The translations under genes were made by a program, and so were the position numbers. Shown here piece after piece: positions 32,469-41,814 of a stretch of 64,000 nt of DNA. Origin of the DNA: Pseudomonas sp. MIACH (GTDB lineage Bacteria > Pseudomonadota > Gammaproteobacteria > Pseudomonadales > Pseudomonadaceae); assembly GCF_001269925.1 (NCBI RefSeq), contig NZ_LHVO01000031.1, positions 44,281-108,280 of the forward strand, read 5' to 3'. The notes beneath the pieces are model-generated. The model had not been told where the DNA came from, searched no databases, and saw nothing but the letters and a program-made list of their open reading frames with translations. Numbering within the stretch: position 1 is the stretch's first letter; every line of letters starts with the position of its first letter.

Positions 32469-33921
32469 GGCGATTTTGCGTGACAGCCTGATCTACGGTC
32501 TGGCCTCCGTCCTGTCCCGAGGGTTGGCTATCTTTCTGCTGCCACTCTACACACGGGTACTCTCGACCGGCGATTACGGGGCTTTTGACTTGCTCATCAC
32601 CCTGGGCGCGCTGGTGAATCTAACCGTTGCGCTGGAAGTGTCGCAGGGGTTGGCGCGTTACTGGGGAGACATAAAGGAACCCTCCGAAAGGCGCACGCTG
32701 GCCAGCACGACCTTTTGGTTCACGCTGGGCATGTACAGTGTGTTTCTGCTGGCGGGCCTGTTGGCTTCGTCGCGCCTGAACCTGTTGGTGCTCGGCGACG
32801 CGGCGTACCTCGACACCTTTCGCCTTGGCCTGGGTTTTATCACCATCAATGGCATTTACTATTTGCTGCTCAACCAGTTTCGCTGGGAGCTGCGCAGCAA
32901 GGCTTATGCCATGGTCAGTTTCGGCTATGCATTGATGACATTGGCTTTTGCCGTGGTGTTCTGTCTGCTGCTTGGCAAGGGGTTGGAAGGGGTGATGCTT
33001 GGCCAGCTACTGGCCGCGTTGTGCTCAACACTGATCTGTCTTTGGCTTCTACGCACCACATTCGGCTTTTCCTTCGATGTTGAAAGGCTCGCGGCGATGC
33101 TGAAGTTCTCCATGCCGTTGGTTCCGGCCGGCCTGGCGGTGTTTGTCAGCCTGTATATCAACCGCGTTGCGCTGATGCATTTTGGCTCACTGCAGGACGT
33201 CGGCCTGTTCGGTATTGGCAGCCGTGTCGCGGGCCTTTCCGCCTTGCTGCTGCTCGGTATCCAGGCCGCACTGACGCCACTGGTCTACCAGCATTACCGG
33301 GAACCGGAGACACCGGGACAGATTGCCCGGTTATTCAGCTGGTTTGTTGCTGTAGCGCTGGCCGGCTGCCTGTTCCTGGCGGTGTTTGCCCGCGAGCTCT
33401 TGACTGTGTTCGCAACCGCGGATTATCTCGGAGGCGCCTCGCTGGTTGCCTTCCTCGCCCCCGCGTTGCTTCTGTCTCAGATGTATATTTTTGCGCCGGG
33501 CATCGCCATCCAGAAAAAAACCATCTGGCAGCTGTGGGTAACGCTGCTGTCAGCGGCGGTCAGTGCCGGGGCCAACTGGCTGCTGGTGCCGTTGTGGGGC
33601 GTTTACGGGGCTGCAACGGCGACACTTCTGGCCGCGCTGGTGTTCTTTGTGGCCTGGCTGTTGGTCAGTCAGCGCCTCTATCGGATTCCCTATAACTGGC
33701 GTGCCTGCGCGTCTGGCGTGGTGGCCTTCATTATTTGTGCCTGGGTGAGCGCGCAGCTGGATCAATGGGATCTCTATTTGCCGCTGACCCTGATGTTGAA
33801 ATCGTTGCTGTTGATTGCACTGTCCATTGTCGTGGTGGCGAGTGGCCTGCTGCCACTTGCAGATATTCGTGCGCTGTTGCTGCAGGTTCGCCAGCGTGTC
33901 GGTCGACGGTCTAATGTGTGA
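32461..33921 (+). CDS. wzx: O-antigen flippase Wzx (polysaccharide biosynthesis membrane protein)
   Basis: 486-aa integral membrane protein of the MOP exporter superfamily, from MLKAILRDSLIYGLASVL. Hydrophobic helices fill the sequence, about 12-14 in all. The N-terminal LSRGLAIFLLPLYTRVLSTGDYGAFDL is the typical RfbX-type entry. It should flip the undecaprenyl-PP-linked O unit to the periplasm. The ATG lies inside the end of the glycosyltransferase gene; upstream in-frame codons overlap that gene. Its presence implies a Wzx/Wzy route, although no Wzy is visible. Confidence 0.87.
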   Translation: MLKAILRDSLIYGLASVLSRGLAIFLLPLYTRVLSTGDYGAFDLLITLGALVNLTVALEVSQGLARYWGDIKEPSERRTLASTTFWFTLGMYSVFLLAGLLASSRLNLLVLGDAAYLDTFRLGLGFITINGIYYLLLNQFRWELRSKAYAMVSFGYALMTLAFAVVFCLLLGKGLEGVMLGQLLAALCSTLICLWLLRTTFGFSFDVERLAAMLKFSMPLVPAGLAVFVSLYINRVALMHFGSLQDVGLFGIGSRVAGLSALLLLGIQAALTPLVYQHYREPETPGQIARLFSWFVAVALAGCLFLAVFARELLTVFATADYLGGASLVAFLAPALLLSQMYIFAPGIAIQKKTIWQLWVTLLSAAVSAGANWLLVPLWGVYGAATATLLAALVFFVAWLLVSQRLYRIPYNWRACASGVVAFIICAWVSAQLDQWDLYLPLTLMLKSLLLIALSIVVVASGLLPLADIRALLLQVRQRVGRRSNV

Positions 33922-33960
33922 TTCGGCAGGCTTAACCTTGTTTCTGGAGATTGGATAGCC

Positions 33961-35847
33961 ATGTGCGGTATTGCAGGGGGATGGTGGCCGACACGGTCAT
34001 CCTTGGTGGATGACAGCCTGGCCAGGGCGCTCGACGCCATGCGCCTACGGGGGCCGGATGACCGGGGGTACGAGCTGTTCGAGGCGGCAAACGCCGTCGT
34101 CGGCCTGGGACATACGCGCCTGTCGATCATTGATCTGTCATCGGCTGGGCATCAGCCGATGCATTGCGCTGAGGGGGCGCTATCGATCGTTTTCAATGGC
34201 GAGATCTACAACTACCGCGAACTGCGCGAGGAACTCCGCTCGCTCGGGCACCCCTTTGTTTCCGACTCTGATACCGAAGTGCTGCTGGCCGCATGGAAGC
34301 AGTGGGGCAGAGCGTGCCTGCCACGCCTGACGGGCATGTTCGCTTTTGCGGTGTTTGACCGGGTAGCGGCGACGCTGACGTGCGTGCGTGACGCGTTTGG
34401 CATCAAACCCTTCTTTTATAGCCAGGAACAAGGTGCGTTCCTGTTCGCCTCGGAAGTGGCGGCGATCAAAGCGTTGAAGCGCGAAAAGGCGACTCTGGAC
34501 TGGCAGCGTGCCTACGATTATCTGGTTCACGGCGATTATGAAAGTGGTCCCGGCACCTTTTTTGAGGGGGTGTTGAACCTGCTGCCAGGGCATGTGCTTA
34601 CGGTTGACCTCAAGACTGGCGCGCTCAGCGACCCGCTACGTTGGTGGGCCCCCTCGATCAAAGAGCGCAGCGACCTGAGCTTCGCGGATGCCACGGAGCG
34701 TGTCCGAGAAACCTTTCTACAAAGCATCCGCTTGCACCTGCGCAGTGATGTCGCGGTCGGCGCGGCGTTGTCCGGCGGCATCGACTCCTCTGCTGTTGTG
34801 TGTGCCATGCGTCATGTCGAGCCAGACGTGCCGATCAATACCTTCAGCTACATTGCGCGGGGCAGTGATGTAAGCGAAGAGGTGTGGGTTGATCGAGTCA
34901 ATGAACATGTGGGCGCGGTCCCCCATAAAATGGTGGTCAGCGCCGATGAACTCGCGCGCGACCTCGATTCCATGATCCTGGCTCAGGGCGAGCCTTTCGG
35001 TAGCACCAGTATTTACGCCCAGTATCGGGTGTTTCAGCTGGCGAAAGAGCAGGGCGTTACCGTCACGCTGGACGGTCAGGGCGCTGATGAGATGATGGCC
35101 GGTTATAGCGGTTATCCAGGTCAGCGCCTGCGAAGTCTGATCGAGAAGGGAAAACTGGGCGAAGCCTGGAGTTTTCTTGATGAGTGGTCCAAGTGGCCAG
35201 GTCGCAGCCGGATGGGCGGGGCCAAGCGATGCGTCGCTGAAATGACCCAGGGCACGTTGAACCAGGTGCTGCGCTCATTGAATGGCATGAACGCATTGCC
35301 CGCCTGGATCAAAAGTGAGCCGCTTGCCGAGCGCGGCATTGTTCAGCGTTTTCCGCTGCAGCGCTCTGACGTGACCGAGTCGGGTCGCCGTGTGGTTGCC
35401 GAGCTGGCACTCTCGTTGACGCGCCGTGGATTGCCCGCTTTGCTGCGTCATGGCGACCGCAACTCGATGCGTTTCTCGGTTGAAAGCCGGGTACCTTTCC
35501 TGACGCTGGATATGGTGAATCTGTTGCTGTCGTTGCCAGAGTCCTACCTGATCTCGCCGAAGGGCGAGACGAAGTCCGTGTTTCGTGCCGCCATGCGCGG
35601 TATCGTGCCCGATGACGTCCTGGATCGCCGCGACAAGATCGGCTTTGCCACTCCTGAACAGGTTTGGTTGACATCGATGGTGGATACGATTCGCAGCTGG
35701 CTGCGAGTTGATCTGCAGTTGCCGTTTTTCGACCAGGCAGAGGCGTTACGTGAGTTTGAGTTGATCATGGCGGGCAAAAAGCCTTTTACCTGGCAGGTCT
35801 GGCGTTGGATTAACTTCTGTCGCTGGCACAGTCATTTTATTGCTTGA
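33961..35847 (+). CDS. AsnB-like glutamine amidotransferase (WbpS-like, uronic acid amidation)
   Basis: 628-aa asparagine-synthase-type protein. The N-terminal glutaminase has nucleophile Cys2 (MCGIAGGW), RLSIIDLSSAGHQP and FNGEIYNYRELR; the synthase domain has the PP-loop ALSGGIDSSAVV near residue 270 and GQGADEMMAGYSGY. In Pseudomonas O-antigen loci such proteins (P. aeruginosa O6 WbpS, of almost the same length) are thought to turn hexuronic acids into uronamides. Here ManNAc3NAcA is the obvious uronic acid. A true asparagine synthetase is possible but unlikely inside this operon. Confidence 0.82.
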   Translation: MCGIAGGWWPTRSSLVDDSLARALDAMRLRGPDDRGYELFEAANAVVGLGHTRLSIIDLSSAGHQPMHCAEGALSIVFNGEIYNYRELREELRSLGHPFVSDSDTEVLLAAWKQWGRACLPRLTGMFAFAVFDRVAATLTCVRDAFGIKPFFYSQEQGAFLFASEVAAIKALKREKATLDWQRAYDYLVHGDYESGPGTFFEGVLNLLPGHVLTVDLKTGALSDPLRWWAPSIKERSDLSFADATERVRETFLQSIRLHLRSDVAVGAALSGGIDSSAVVCAMRHVEPDVPINTFSYIARGSDVSEEVWVDRVNEHVGAVPHKMVVSADELARDLDSMILAQGEPFGSTSIYAQYRVFQLAKEQGVTVTLDGQGADEMMAGYSGYPGQRLRSLIEKGKLGEAWSFLDEWSKWPGRSRMGGAKRCVAEMTQGTLNQVLRSLNGMNALPAWIKSEPLAERGIVQRFPLQRSDVTESGRRVVAELALSLTRRGLPALLRHGDRNSMRFSVESRVPFLTLDMVNLLLSLPESYLISPKGETKSVFRAAMRGIVPDDVLDRRDKIGFATPEQVWLTSMVDTIRSWLRVDLQLPFFDQAEALREFELIMAGKKPFTWQVWRWINFCRWHSHFIA

Positions 35848-35867
35848 TATTGGATCAAGGTTTTACT

Positions 35868-36992
35868 TTGAAAAGCATACTGATAATTTCTTTTTCCGTT
35901 ATTCATAGCGATCCTCGGGTCATGCGTCAGGTTCGCCTGCTCGAATCTGATTACCAGGTGACTGTTGCCGGTTATGGCCAAAAGGCTGATGCGAATATAC
36001 GTTTCGTAAACCTTGAGAAATCACCCGCGAGCCTGCCGAAGAAGCTGTTTTGGGCGGCCAAGCTGCTGGCCGGTGCGTTTGAAAGCTACTACTGGAATCA
36101 GCAACAGGTCCGCAGCGCCCAGGCACTGCTCAGTGCCAGCAGTTTTGACCTTATCATTGCCAATGATCTGTCCAGTGCGCCGTTGGCGTTGAAGTTGGCG
36201 GGTGCTACGCCAGTGCTGGTGGATGCGCACGAGTACTCGCCTCGGGAATTCGACGATAAATGGGCGTGGCGGTTGCTGTTCGGTCGTTACAACCACACGC
36301 TTTGCCAACGCTACCTGCCGTTGGCCGCGGGCATGGTTACCGTGTGCCAGGGCATTGCCGACGAGTATGGGCGTGTCTATGGGGTTCAACCGGTGGTTGT
36401 TCATAACGCGCCACTCGATCAGAAACTGGCGCCATCGCCTGTCAATGAACACCAGGTTCGTCTGATCCACCATGGCGCCGCCATTCGGTCTCGTCACCTG
36501 GGCGTCATGATCGAGATGATGCAGTACCTGGATCAGCGCTTCAGTCTGGATTTCATGCTGATGGAGTCGGATGCGGCTTACATGAAGGAGCTGCGCCAGG
36601 CTGCCAGCGCAGACGCGCGGATCAGGTTTATCGAGCCCGTACCGATGCCGCAGATATGCCAGGCGCTCAATGGATATGACATGGGCGTCTATCTGCTCCC
36701 ACCGGTCAACTTCAACCATGAGCATGCGTTGCCCAACAAGTTCTTTGAGTTTGTGCAGGCCCGTCTCGGGGTTGCCATCGGCCCTTCGACTGAAATGGCT
36801 ACGCTGCTGAACAAGTATCGCTGTGGTGTGGTTGCTGACTCTTTTACCGCCCAAGCGCTGGCCGCCTCCATGAATGCGCTCAGCGCTGAAGATATCGCTG
36901 AATTCAAGCAAGCGTCGCATCGCGCGGCCAGTGAACTCAATTACGAGCATGATGGAAAGGTTCTGCTCTCGGAAATCACACGGCTGCTCTGA
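35868..36992 (+). CDS. Glycosyltransferase, GT-B fold
   Basis: 374 aa from a TTG (LKSILIISFSVIHSDPRVMR), with AAGG 7 bases before it; an in-frame TTG eight codons earlier overlaps the amidotransferase stop. The N-terminal DPRVMRQVR and VDAHEYSPREF segments and the C-terminal DMGVYLLPPVNFNHEHALPNKFFEF match the GT4/GT1 proteins that accompany WbpI-type epimerases. It may therefore add the ManNAc3NAcA-type residue, but that is only from context. Confidence 0.75.
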   Translation: MKSILIISFSVIHSDPRVMRQVRLLESDYQVTVAGYGQKADANIRFVNLEKSPASLPKKLFWAAKLLAGAFESYYWNQQQVRSAQALLSASSFDLIIANDLSSAPLALKLAGATPVLVDAHEYSPREFDDKWAWRLLFGRYNHTLCQRYLPLAAGMVTVCQGIADEYGRVYGVQPVVVHNAPLDQKLAPSPVNEHQVRLIHHGAAIRSRHLGVMIEMMQYLDQRFSLDFMLMESDAAYMKELRQAASADARIRFIEPVPMPQICQALNGYDMGVYLLPPVNFNHEHALPNKFFEFVQARLGVAIGPSTEMATLLNKYRCGVVADSFTAQALAASMNALSAEDIAEFKQASHRAASELNYEHDGKVLLSEITRLL

Positions 36993-37016
36993 ACACCGTC
37001 ATTTATGAGTGAATTT

Positions 37017-38096
37017 ATGAAAATTGTTACCGTCGTCGGTGCTCGCCCTCAGTTCATCAAGGCCGCTACTGTCTCCCGTGCAATGGTTGAGCAAGGCGAC
37101 TGCGTCGAAATCATGATCCATACCGGACAGCATTTCGACGCAAATATGTCGGATGTTTTTTTTCAAGAACTGGAGATCCCTAAACCGGCCTACAGCCTCG
37201 GGGTGGGAGGCGGGAGTCACGGGCAGAACACCGGGCGCATGATTGAAGCCATTGAGGCTGTGCTGATCAAGGAGTGTCCGGATGCGGTGCTGGTCTACGG
37301 GGACACGGACTCCACCCTGGCCGGCGCGCTGGCGGCCGCCAAGTTGCACGTCCCCATTGTTCATGTCGAGGCGGGGCTTCGTTCCTTCAACCGGGCCATG
37401 CCTGAAGAAATCAACCGCAAGTTGACTGATCACCTCAGCGATTTGCTCTTGACCCCTAATCAGCAGGGTATCCAGAACCTGGCGCAGGAAGGTATCACCG
37501 GTTCGCACGTCATCAACGTGGGTGACGTGATGTTTGATGCAGCCTTGTACTTTGGGGCAAGAGCCGACGAGACCAGCAAGATTCTTCAGACGTTGTCACT
37601 GGCCCCAAAAGCGTATTGGTTGGCGACCGTGCATCGGCAGGAAAATACCGACGATCCACTGCGTCTGCAGCGCATCTTTGATGGCTTGTCCCGGTCCCCG
37701 CTGAAAGTCGTCCTGCCCTTGCATCCGCGGACCCGCAATCGCCTCGCTGATCAAGGGATAGTCATGCCCGAGAACATCCTGATAGTGGAACCGCTTGGGT
37801 ATATCGACATGGTCATGCTTGAGAAGCATGCCGCGCTGATCGTCACTGACTCCGGTGGTGTGCAAAAAGAGGCGTATTTTCATCGGGTGCCCTGCCTCAC
37901 GTTGAGAGATGAGACTGAGTGGCTGGAACTGATCGATATGGGCTGGAACCGCCTTGCTTCGCCACTGAACGACGATTTTTTCAGCGCATTTGAACAGGAT
38001 TACCTGCCGGGCACGGCAGATGGCGAGCCTTACGGTGACGGTCAGGCCGCTGGCCGGGTTGTTCAATCACTTCGCCTCGTTTCAGGCCAGAGGTAG
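37017..38096 (+). CDS. wbpI: UDP-GlcNAc3NAcA 2-epimerase (WbpI-like, non-hydrolysing)
   Basis: C2 epimerase converting UDP-GlcNAc3NAcA to UDP-ManNAc3NAcA, the last step of the wbpA/B/D/E path. It is 359 aa from MKIVTVVGARPQFIKA; an ATG four codons earlier is possible. IHTGQHFDANMSDVFF, VYGDTDSTLAGALAA, HVEAGLRSFNRAMPEEINR and VHRQENTDDPLRL are close to WbpI rather than to the FnlC/WbjD type encoded at 42818. It is separated from the other four pathway genes by about 11 kb. Confidence 0.87.
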   Translation: MKIVTVVGARPQFIKAATVSRAMVEQGDCVEIMIHTGQHFDANMSDVFFQELEIPKPAYSLGVGGGSHGQNTGRMIEAIEAVLIKECPDAVLVYGDTDSTLAGALAAAKLHVPIVHVEAGLRSFNRAMPEEINRKLTDHLSDLLLTPNQQGIQNLAQEGITGSHVINVGDVMFDAALYFGARADETSKILQTLSLAPKAYWLATVHRQENTDDPLRLQRIFDGLSRSPLKVVLPLHPRTRNRLADQGIVMPENILIVEPLGYIDMVMLEKHAALIVTDSGGVQKEAYFHRVPCLTLRDETEWLELIDMGWNRLASPLNDDFFSAFEQDYLPGTADGEPYGDGQAAGRVVQSLRLVSGQR

Positions 38097-38101
38097 TTCG
38101 G

Positions 38102-39310
38102 GTGCGAGTCTTGTTCCTCCACCCGGCAGCGGCATTCGGTGGCGCATCCAAGAGTCTGATCGAGCTGTTCGGGTGTCTGCGCGCCTACGGTGTGCAGGGC
38201 ACGGTGTTAAGCCCCTCCGGTACCGTCTGCCAGGCTTTTATCCAGGCGGGAATGGATGTCAGGGCGGTCAAGGGGTTGAGTCAGTTCGACAACACCCGTT
38301 ATGGCTATTATCGACGCTTGCGCTGGATCATTCTGCTGCGCGAGTTGTTCCTGCTGCCCTTTTCCCTGATCGCCCTTTGGCGCTTGCGGCATGAGCGCTT
38401 TGACGTGTTGCACCTGAACGAAGTGACGTTGTTGCCGCTGGGCATACTGGCGAAGTGGTTATTGCGCATACCGATGGTGGTGCATGTGCGGTCCCTGCAA
38501 CGTCCTCCCGGTCAGGGCGTGCGTACAAGGCTTGTGAGTGCAGTATTGCGGCGTTTTGCCGATGCGGTCGTGCCTATCGACCACACCGTCGCTTCTACCC
38601 TTTCAAACGATTTGCCTTTGCGCATTGTGCATAATGGCCTGAGTATTGATGGCCCGCTGAATCAACGGTCGCGACGGGATCGGGATGAACCCGTAAGAGT
38701 CGGGTTCGTGGGTGGGCTCATTCCTCTGAAGGGGGTTTATGAGCTTGTGGAAGCCATGCGCATCCTCAGGGACCGTCAGGTTCGGATCGAATGCTGGATT
38801 GCTGGCGAGAATGCACGGGATCTTTCCGGGCCCAAGGCTTGGGTACTGCGCAAGCTTGGGTTTGCACACGACGTACGTACCGATCTCGAATGTTTCATCG
38901 TAAAGCATGATCTGCAAAGCCATGTGCGCCTGATGGGCTTTGTAGACGATGTCCGGCGGTTGTATCCGCAGCTCGATATTCTGTGCTTCCCTTCCCATCT
39001 TGATGCGGCGGGCCGGCCGGTGTTCGAGGCGGCGTTCTACTCAATTCCAAGCGTGGTTGCCGTGGCGAACCCCGTACCGGACGCGATAATTCATGAGGTG
39101 ACGGGGTTGGCCATACCCCGCTCTGATCCAGAATTACTCGCTAATGCCTTGCAACGACTGGCAGGGGACGACGAGTTTCGTTTGACCCTTGGCCGCCAGG
39201 CTCGCCGGTGGGCTGAGGATAATTTCGCCATCGAAGTGAATGCACGGCTCATGTACCAGATTTATCAGGATGTCTGCGGTGTGACATCCCAGGATGTTCA
39301 TCAGGGATAA
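38102..39310 (+). CDS. Glycosyltransferase family 4-like
   Basis: 402 aa from GTG (VRVLFLHPAAAFGGASKSLIE) with AGAGG before it, five bases after the epimerase stop. The acceptor half has GGASKSL and FDVLHLNE; the donor half has VGFVGGLIPLKGVYELVEAM, DILCFPSHLDAAGRPVFEAAF and the retaining GT4 EX7E-like region. A clear GT-B retaining glycosyltransferase whose donor cannot be assigned. A very stable hairpin lies just downstream. Confidence 0.82.
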   Translation: MRVLFLHPAAAFGGASKSLIELFGCLRAYGVQGTVLSPSGTVCQAFIQAGMDVRAVKGLSQFDNTRYGYYRRLRWIILLRELFLLPFSLIALWRLRHERFDVLHLNEVTLLPLGILAKWLLRIPMVVHVRSLQRPPGQGVRTRLVSAVLRRFADAVVPIDHTVASTLSNDLPLRIVHNGLSIDGPLNQRSRRDRDEPVRVGFVGGLIPLKGVYELVEAMRILRDRQVRIECWIAGENARDLSGPKAWVLRKLGFAHDVRTDLECFIVKHDLQSHVRLMGFVDDVRRLYPQLDILCFPSHLDAAGRPVFEAAFYSIPSVVAVANPVPDAIIHEVTGLAIPRSDPELLANALQRLAGDDEFRLTLGRQARRWAEDNFAIEVNARLMYQIYQDVCGVTSQDVHQG

Positions 39311-39354
39311 TCACTGGTCTGGTCAAAGGCATCTGAATTTGCTCAAGCGTGCGC

Positions 39355-39384
39355 AGGTGGCTGGCCGATCTTGGCCAGCCACCT
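39355..39384 (+). terminator. Strong hairpin between glycosyltransferase genes
   Basis: A 12-bp perfect stem AGGTGGCTGGCC / GGCCAGCCACCT with a 6-base loop, in the 125-base spacer. No T run follows, so it may be an attenuator, a transcript-stabilising stem or a protein-binding palindrome rather than a simple terminator. Confidence 0.5.
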
Positions 39385-39435
39385 TGCCAGGCAGAATACC
39401 TCGCTCGAATCAATGATTGAGTACCCCGATTCCCT

Positions 39436-40647
39436 ATGAAGATTCTCGTTGTCTCGCAATACTTTTGGCCCGAAAGCTTCATCATCAACGACATCGTGCG
39501 TACCCTTGATGAGCAGGGCCATGAGGTGGTTGTGGCTACCGGCAAGCCCAATTACCCGGATGGCAAAATATTTGAGGGCTATAGCGCCAAGGGCACCCAA
39601 CGCGAGCGCTACCTCGGGAAGATCGATGTGCTGCGCGTTCCGCTCTGGCCAAGAGGGGAAGGGGGCGCGAAGAACCTGATTTTCAACTACTTGTCGTTCG
39701 TCTTCGCCGGCCTGCTGTTTTTACCGTGGATGCTGCGTAAACGAGAGTTCGACGCGATTCTGGTCTTCGCCCCTTCGCCAATCCTGCAGGCTGTTCCCGC
39801 GATTCCGTTGAAGTGGCTGAAGAAGGCCAAGCTTGCTTTGTGGGTGCAGGATCTGTGGCCGGAAAGTCTCTCTGCCACCGGATTCATTCATAACCGGTAT
39901 GTGTTGAGGCTGGTGGGTGAGGCGGTCAAGGTCATCTATCGCCATTGCGACACGCTGCTGGTGCAGTCGCACGCATTTGTAGAGCCGGTTGCCCGGTACG
40001 CGGCACGCGAAAAAATCCAGTATTACCCTAACTCAATGGACACGCGGGGGGCGCAGTCGCCGTTTGTTGTGCCGCCTGAGCTGGATGCCGTGCTCACGCA
40101 ACATTTTTGCGTAGTGTTTGCGGGCAATCTGGGCACCGCCCAAGCCCTCGATACACTGGTCGAGGCAGCATTAGAGCTGCGTGATGACGCGCAGATTCGC
40201 ATTGTGCTGGTTGGCAGCGGGAGTCGTCTGGACTGGCTCAAATCGCAGAAGTCGGCCCTTGAGCTGGACAATCTGGTGCTGCCGGGGCGCTTTCCGGTAG
40301 AGGCGATGAGCGCGATTTTCAAACGATCATCGGCATTGTTGGTTTCGCTGACTGATGAGGAGGTTTTTGCCCAGACTATTCCGAGCAAGATTCAGGCGTA
40401 TCTCGCAGCGGGACGGCCGATCATCGCGTCGATGAACGGCGAAGGCGCGCGCGTGATCGATGAAGCAGGCGCAGGCCTGACTTCGCCTGCTGAGCAAGTT
40501 CCTCCGTTGGTGGCCAATATTCGGCGCCTGAATGCTATGGGCACGCAAGAGCGAGCGGCAATGGGCGAAGCCGGGCGGGCGTACTTCGATGCCAATTTTG
40601 ACATGGACAGCCAAGTGAGCCGCTTGGTCGGGCTGTTGCAGCGCTAA
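39436..40647 (+). CDS. WbuB/WbjE-family glycosyltransferase (L-FucNAc / L-QuiNAc transferase)
   Basis: 403-aa GT4 protein. MKILVVSQYFWPESFIINDIVRTL, TGKPNYPDG, FAPSPILQAVPAIPLKWL, LWVQDLWPESLSATG and FAGNLGTAQALDTLVEAA are hallmarks of the WbuB group, which in E. coli O26 and P. aeruginosa O11 transfers L-FucNAc. Its genes usually sit beside fnlA/B/C-type pathways, as here with the three genes that follow. If those make UDP-L-QuiNAc, this enzyme probably uses it. An AT-rich 288-base spacer follows. Confidence 0.82.
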   Translation: MKILVVSQYFWPESFIINDIVRTLDEQGHEVVVATGKPNYPDGKIFEGYSAKGTQRERYLGKIDVLRVPLWPRGEGGAKNLIFNYLSFVFAGLLFLPWMLRKREFDAILVFAPSPILQAVPAIPLKWLKKAKLALWVQDLWPESLSATGFIHNRYVLRLVGEAVKVIYRHCDTLLVQSHAFVEPVARYAAREKIQYYPNSMDTRGAQSPFVVPPELDAVLTQHFCVVFAGNLGTAQALDTLVEAALELRDDAQIRIVLVGSGSRLDWLKSQKSALELDNLVLPGRFPVEAMSAIFKRSSALLVSLTDEEVFAQTIPSKIQAYLAAGRPIIASMNGEGARVIDEAGAGLTSPAEQVPPLVANIRRLNAMGTQERAAMGEAGRAYFDANFDMDSQVSRLVGLLQR

Positions 40648-40935
40648 GGGGCGACGCAAACACATCAACATCTGCGAACGGGGTGGATTGAATGCGTGTT
40701 AGTTGTTCGGGGCGTTATCTCAAGTGCTGTAATACTTTATAAACGCATGAGGGATTAATGCGTCGGTGTGAAGTAAACTCAATCCAGGTCATGTAAGTCT
40801 TCAGTATGTAAAGTGTTTCCATGCAAAGTTGTAGACTGTTCGGCTTCCTTTTTTGAACGTCTTTATTCTGTTTTTTATTGATGGGATTTTTTTCTCGTCT
40901 TTTCCAGATCTGAAAATTTAGAAGGTTCATGATTC
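40648..40935. other. AT-rich spacer before the L-amino-sugar genes
   Basis: 288 gene-free bases, clearly richer in A and T than the neighbouring genes, with long T runs near 40860-40905. An inverted repeat ACGCAT/ATGCGT is at 40743-40763. It is a good place for an internal promoter of the 40936-48075 genes, but I find no convincing -35/-10 pair. Confidence 0.45.
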
Positions 40936-41796
40936 ATGGCACGTGTTCTTGTTCTTGGCGTTACCGGCATGCTCGGCAGTGCGGTCTTCAAGGCTTTCAG
41001 TTCCGACTCGGAGCATGAGGTGTGGGGAACGTTGCGAAGCGCTGCCGGACTGCGACACTTCCCAGCCGCCAACCACGAGCGCCTCCTGTCGGGCGTCGAT
41101 GTGTTGGATCAGGACTCGCTTGTTGCGGTGCTCGCCCGGGTTCGTCCTGACGTGGTGATCAATTGCGTAGGCCTGATCAAGCAATTGGCCGATGCCAACG
41201 ATCCGCTGACGGCATTGCCGGTCAACTCGCTGTTGCCGCATCGGTTGGCGCGACTGTGTGCCCTGAGCGACGCGCGCCTGATCCAGATCAGTACCGATTG
41301 CGTCTTCTCGGGGCAAAAAGGCGGCTACCTGGAAAGCGACGTTTCAGATGCCAGTGATCTGTATGGGAAGTCCAAGTACATCGGCGAACTTCATGACGTG
41401 CCCAATGCGGTAACCCTACGAACCTCCATCATCGGGCATGAGTTGAATTCCAGTCACTCCCTGGTGGATTGGTTCCTGTCACAACAGGGCAGCACACGCG
41501 GTTTTTCCAAGGCCATTTTCTCCGGCCTGCCCACCGTTGAATTGGCCCGCGTCATGAAAGACTTCGTCATTCCGCACCCGGAGCTCAATGGTCTGTATCA
41601 TGTGTCCGCAGATCCAATTGCCAAGCTCGACTTGTTGAAGCTGATTGCCAGCCAATACGGCAAGTCAATCGAGATCCGCCCTGATGCGGCATTAGTCATC
41701 GATCGCTCGCTCAACAGTGAGCGTTTCACCCAGGCAACTGGATACACAGCTCCAGCCTGGCCCCAGCTCATTGAGCTGATGCACGCCACTCGCTAA
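40936..41796 (+). CDS. RmlD-like nucleotide-sugar 4-reductase (QnlB/WbvR-like)
   Basis: 286-aa RmlD-family SDR. GVTGMLGSAVFKAF binds NAD(P), VVINCVGLIKQL, ISTDCVFSGQKGGY and LYGKSKYIGE (Tyr143, Lys147) form the active site. It has the size of RmlD and lacks the C-terminal cupin half of FnlB/CapF. In loci for L-QuiNAc (E. coli O98 QnlB, V. cholerae O37 WbvR, from memory) such a reductase makes UDP-L-RhaNAc, later epimerised at C2. The next two genes supply the dehydratase and epimerase, so L-QuiNAc is the best prediction. Confidence 0.82.
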   Translation: MARVLVLGVTGMLGSAVFKAFSSDSEHEVWGTLRSAAGLRHFPAANHERLLSGVDVLDQDSLVAVLARVRPDVVINCVGLIKQLADANDPLTALPVNSLLPHRLARLCALSDARLIQISTDCVFSGQKGGYLESDVSDASDLYGKSKYIGELHDVPNAVTLRTSIIGHELNSSHSLVDWFLSQQGSTRGFSKAIFSGLPTVELARVMKDFVIPHPELNGLYHVSADPIAKLDLLKLIASQYGKSIEIRPDAALVIDRSLNSERFTQATGYTAPAWPQLIELMHATR

Positions 41797-41814
41797 CGAA
41801 TTCGGAAGGTTTAC

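Noticed and set aside
40703..40735. TTGTTC and TAATAC as a promoter for the L-amino-sugar genes
   Set aside because: Spacing is 21 bases, outside the usual range for sigma-70.
40715..40930. 71-codon minus-strand frame in the AT-rich spacer
   Set aside because: Lys/Asn-rich translation expected by chance from T-rich DNA; no start signal and no domain.
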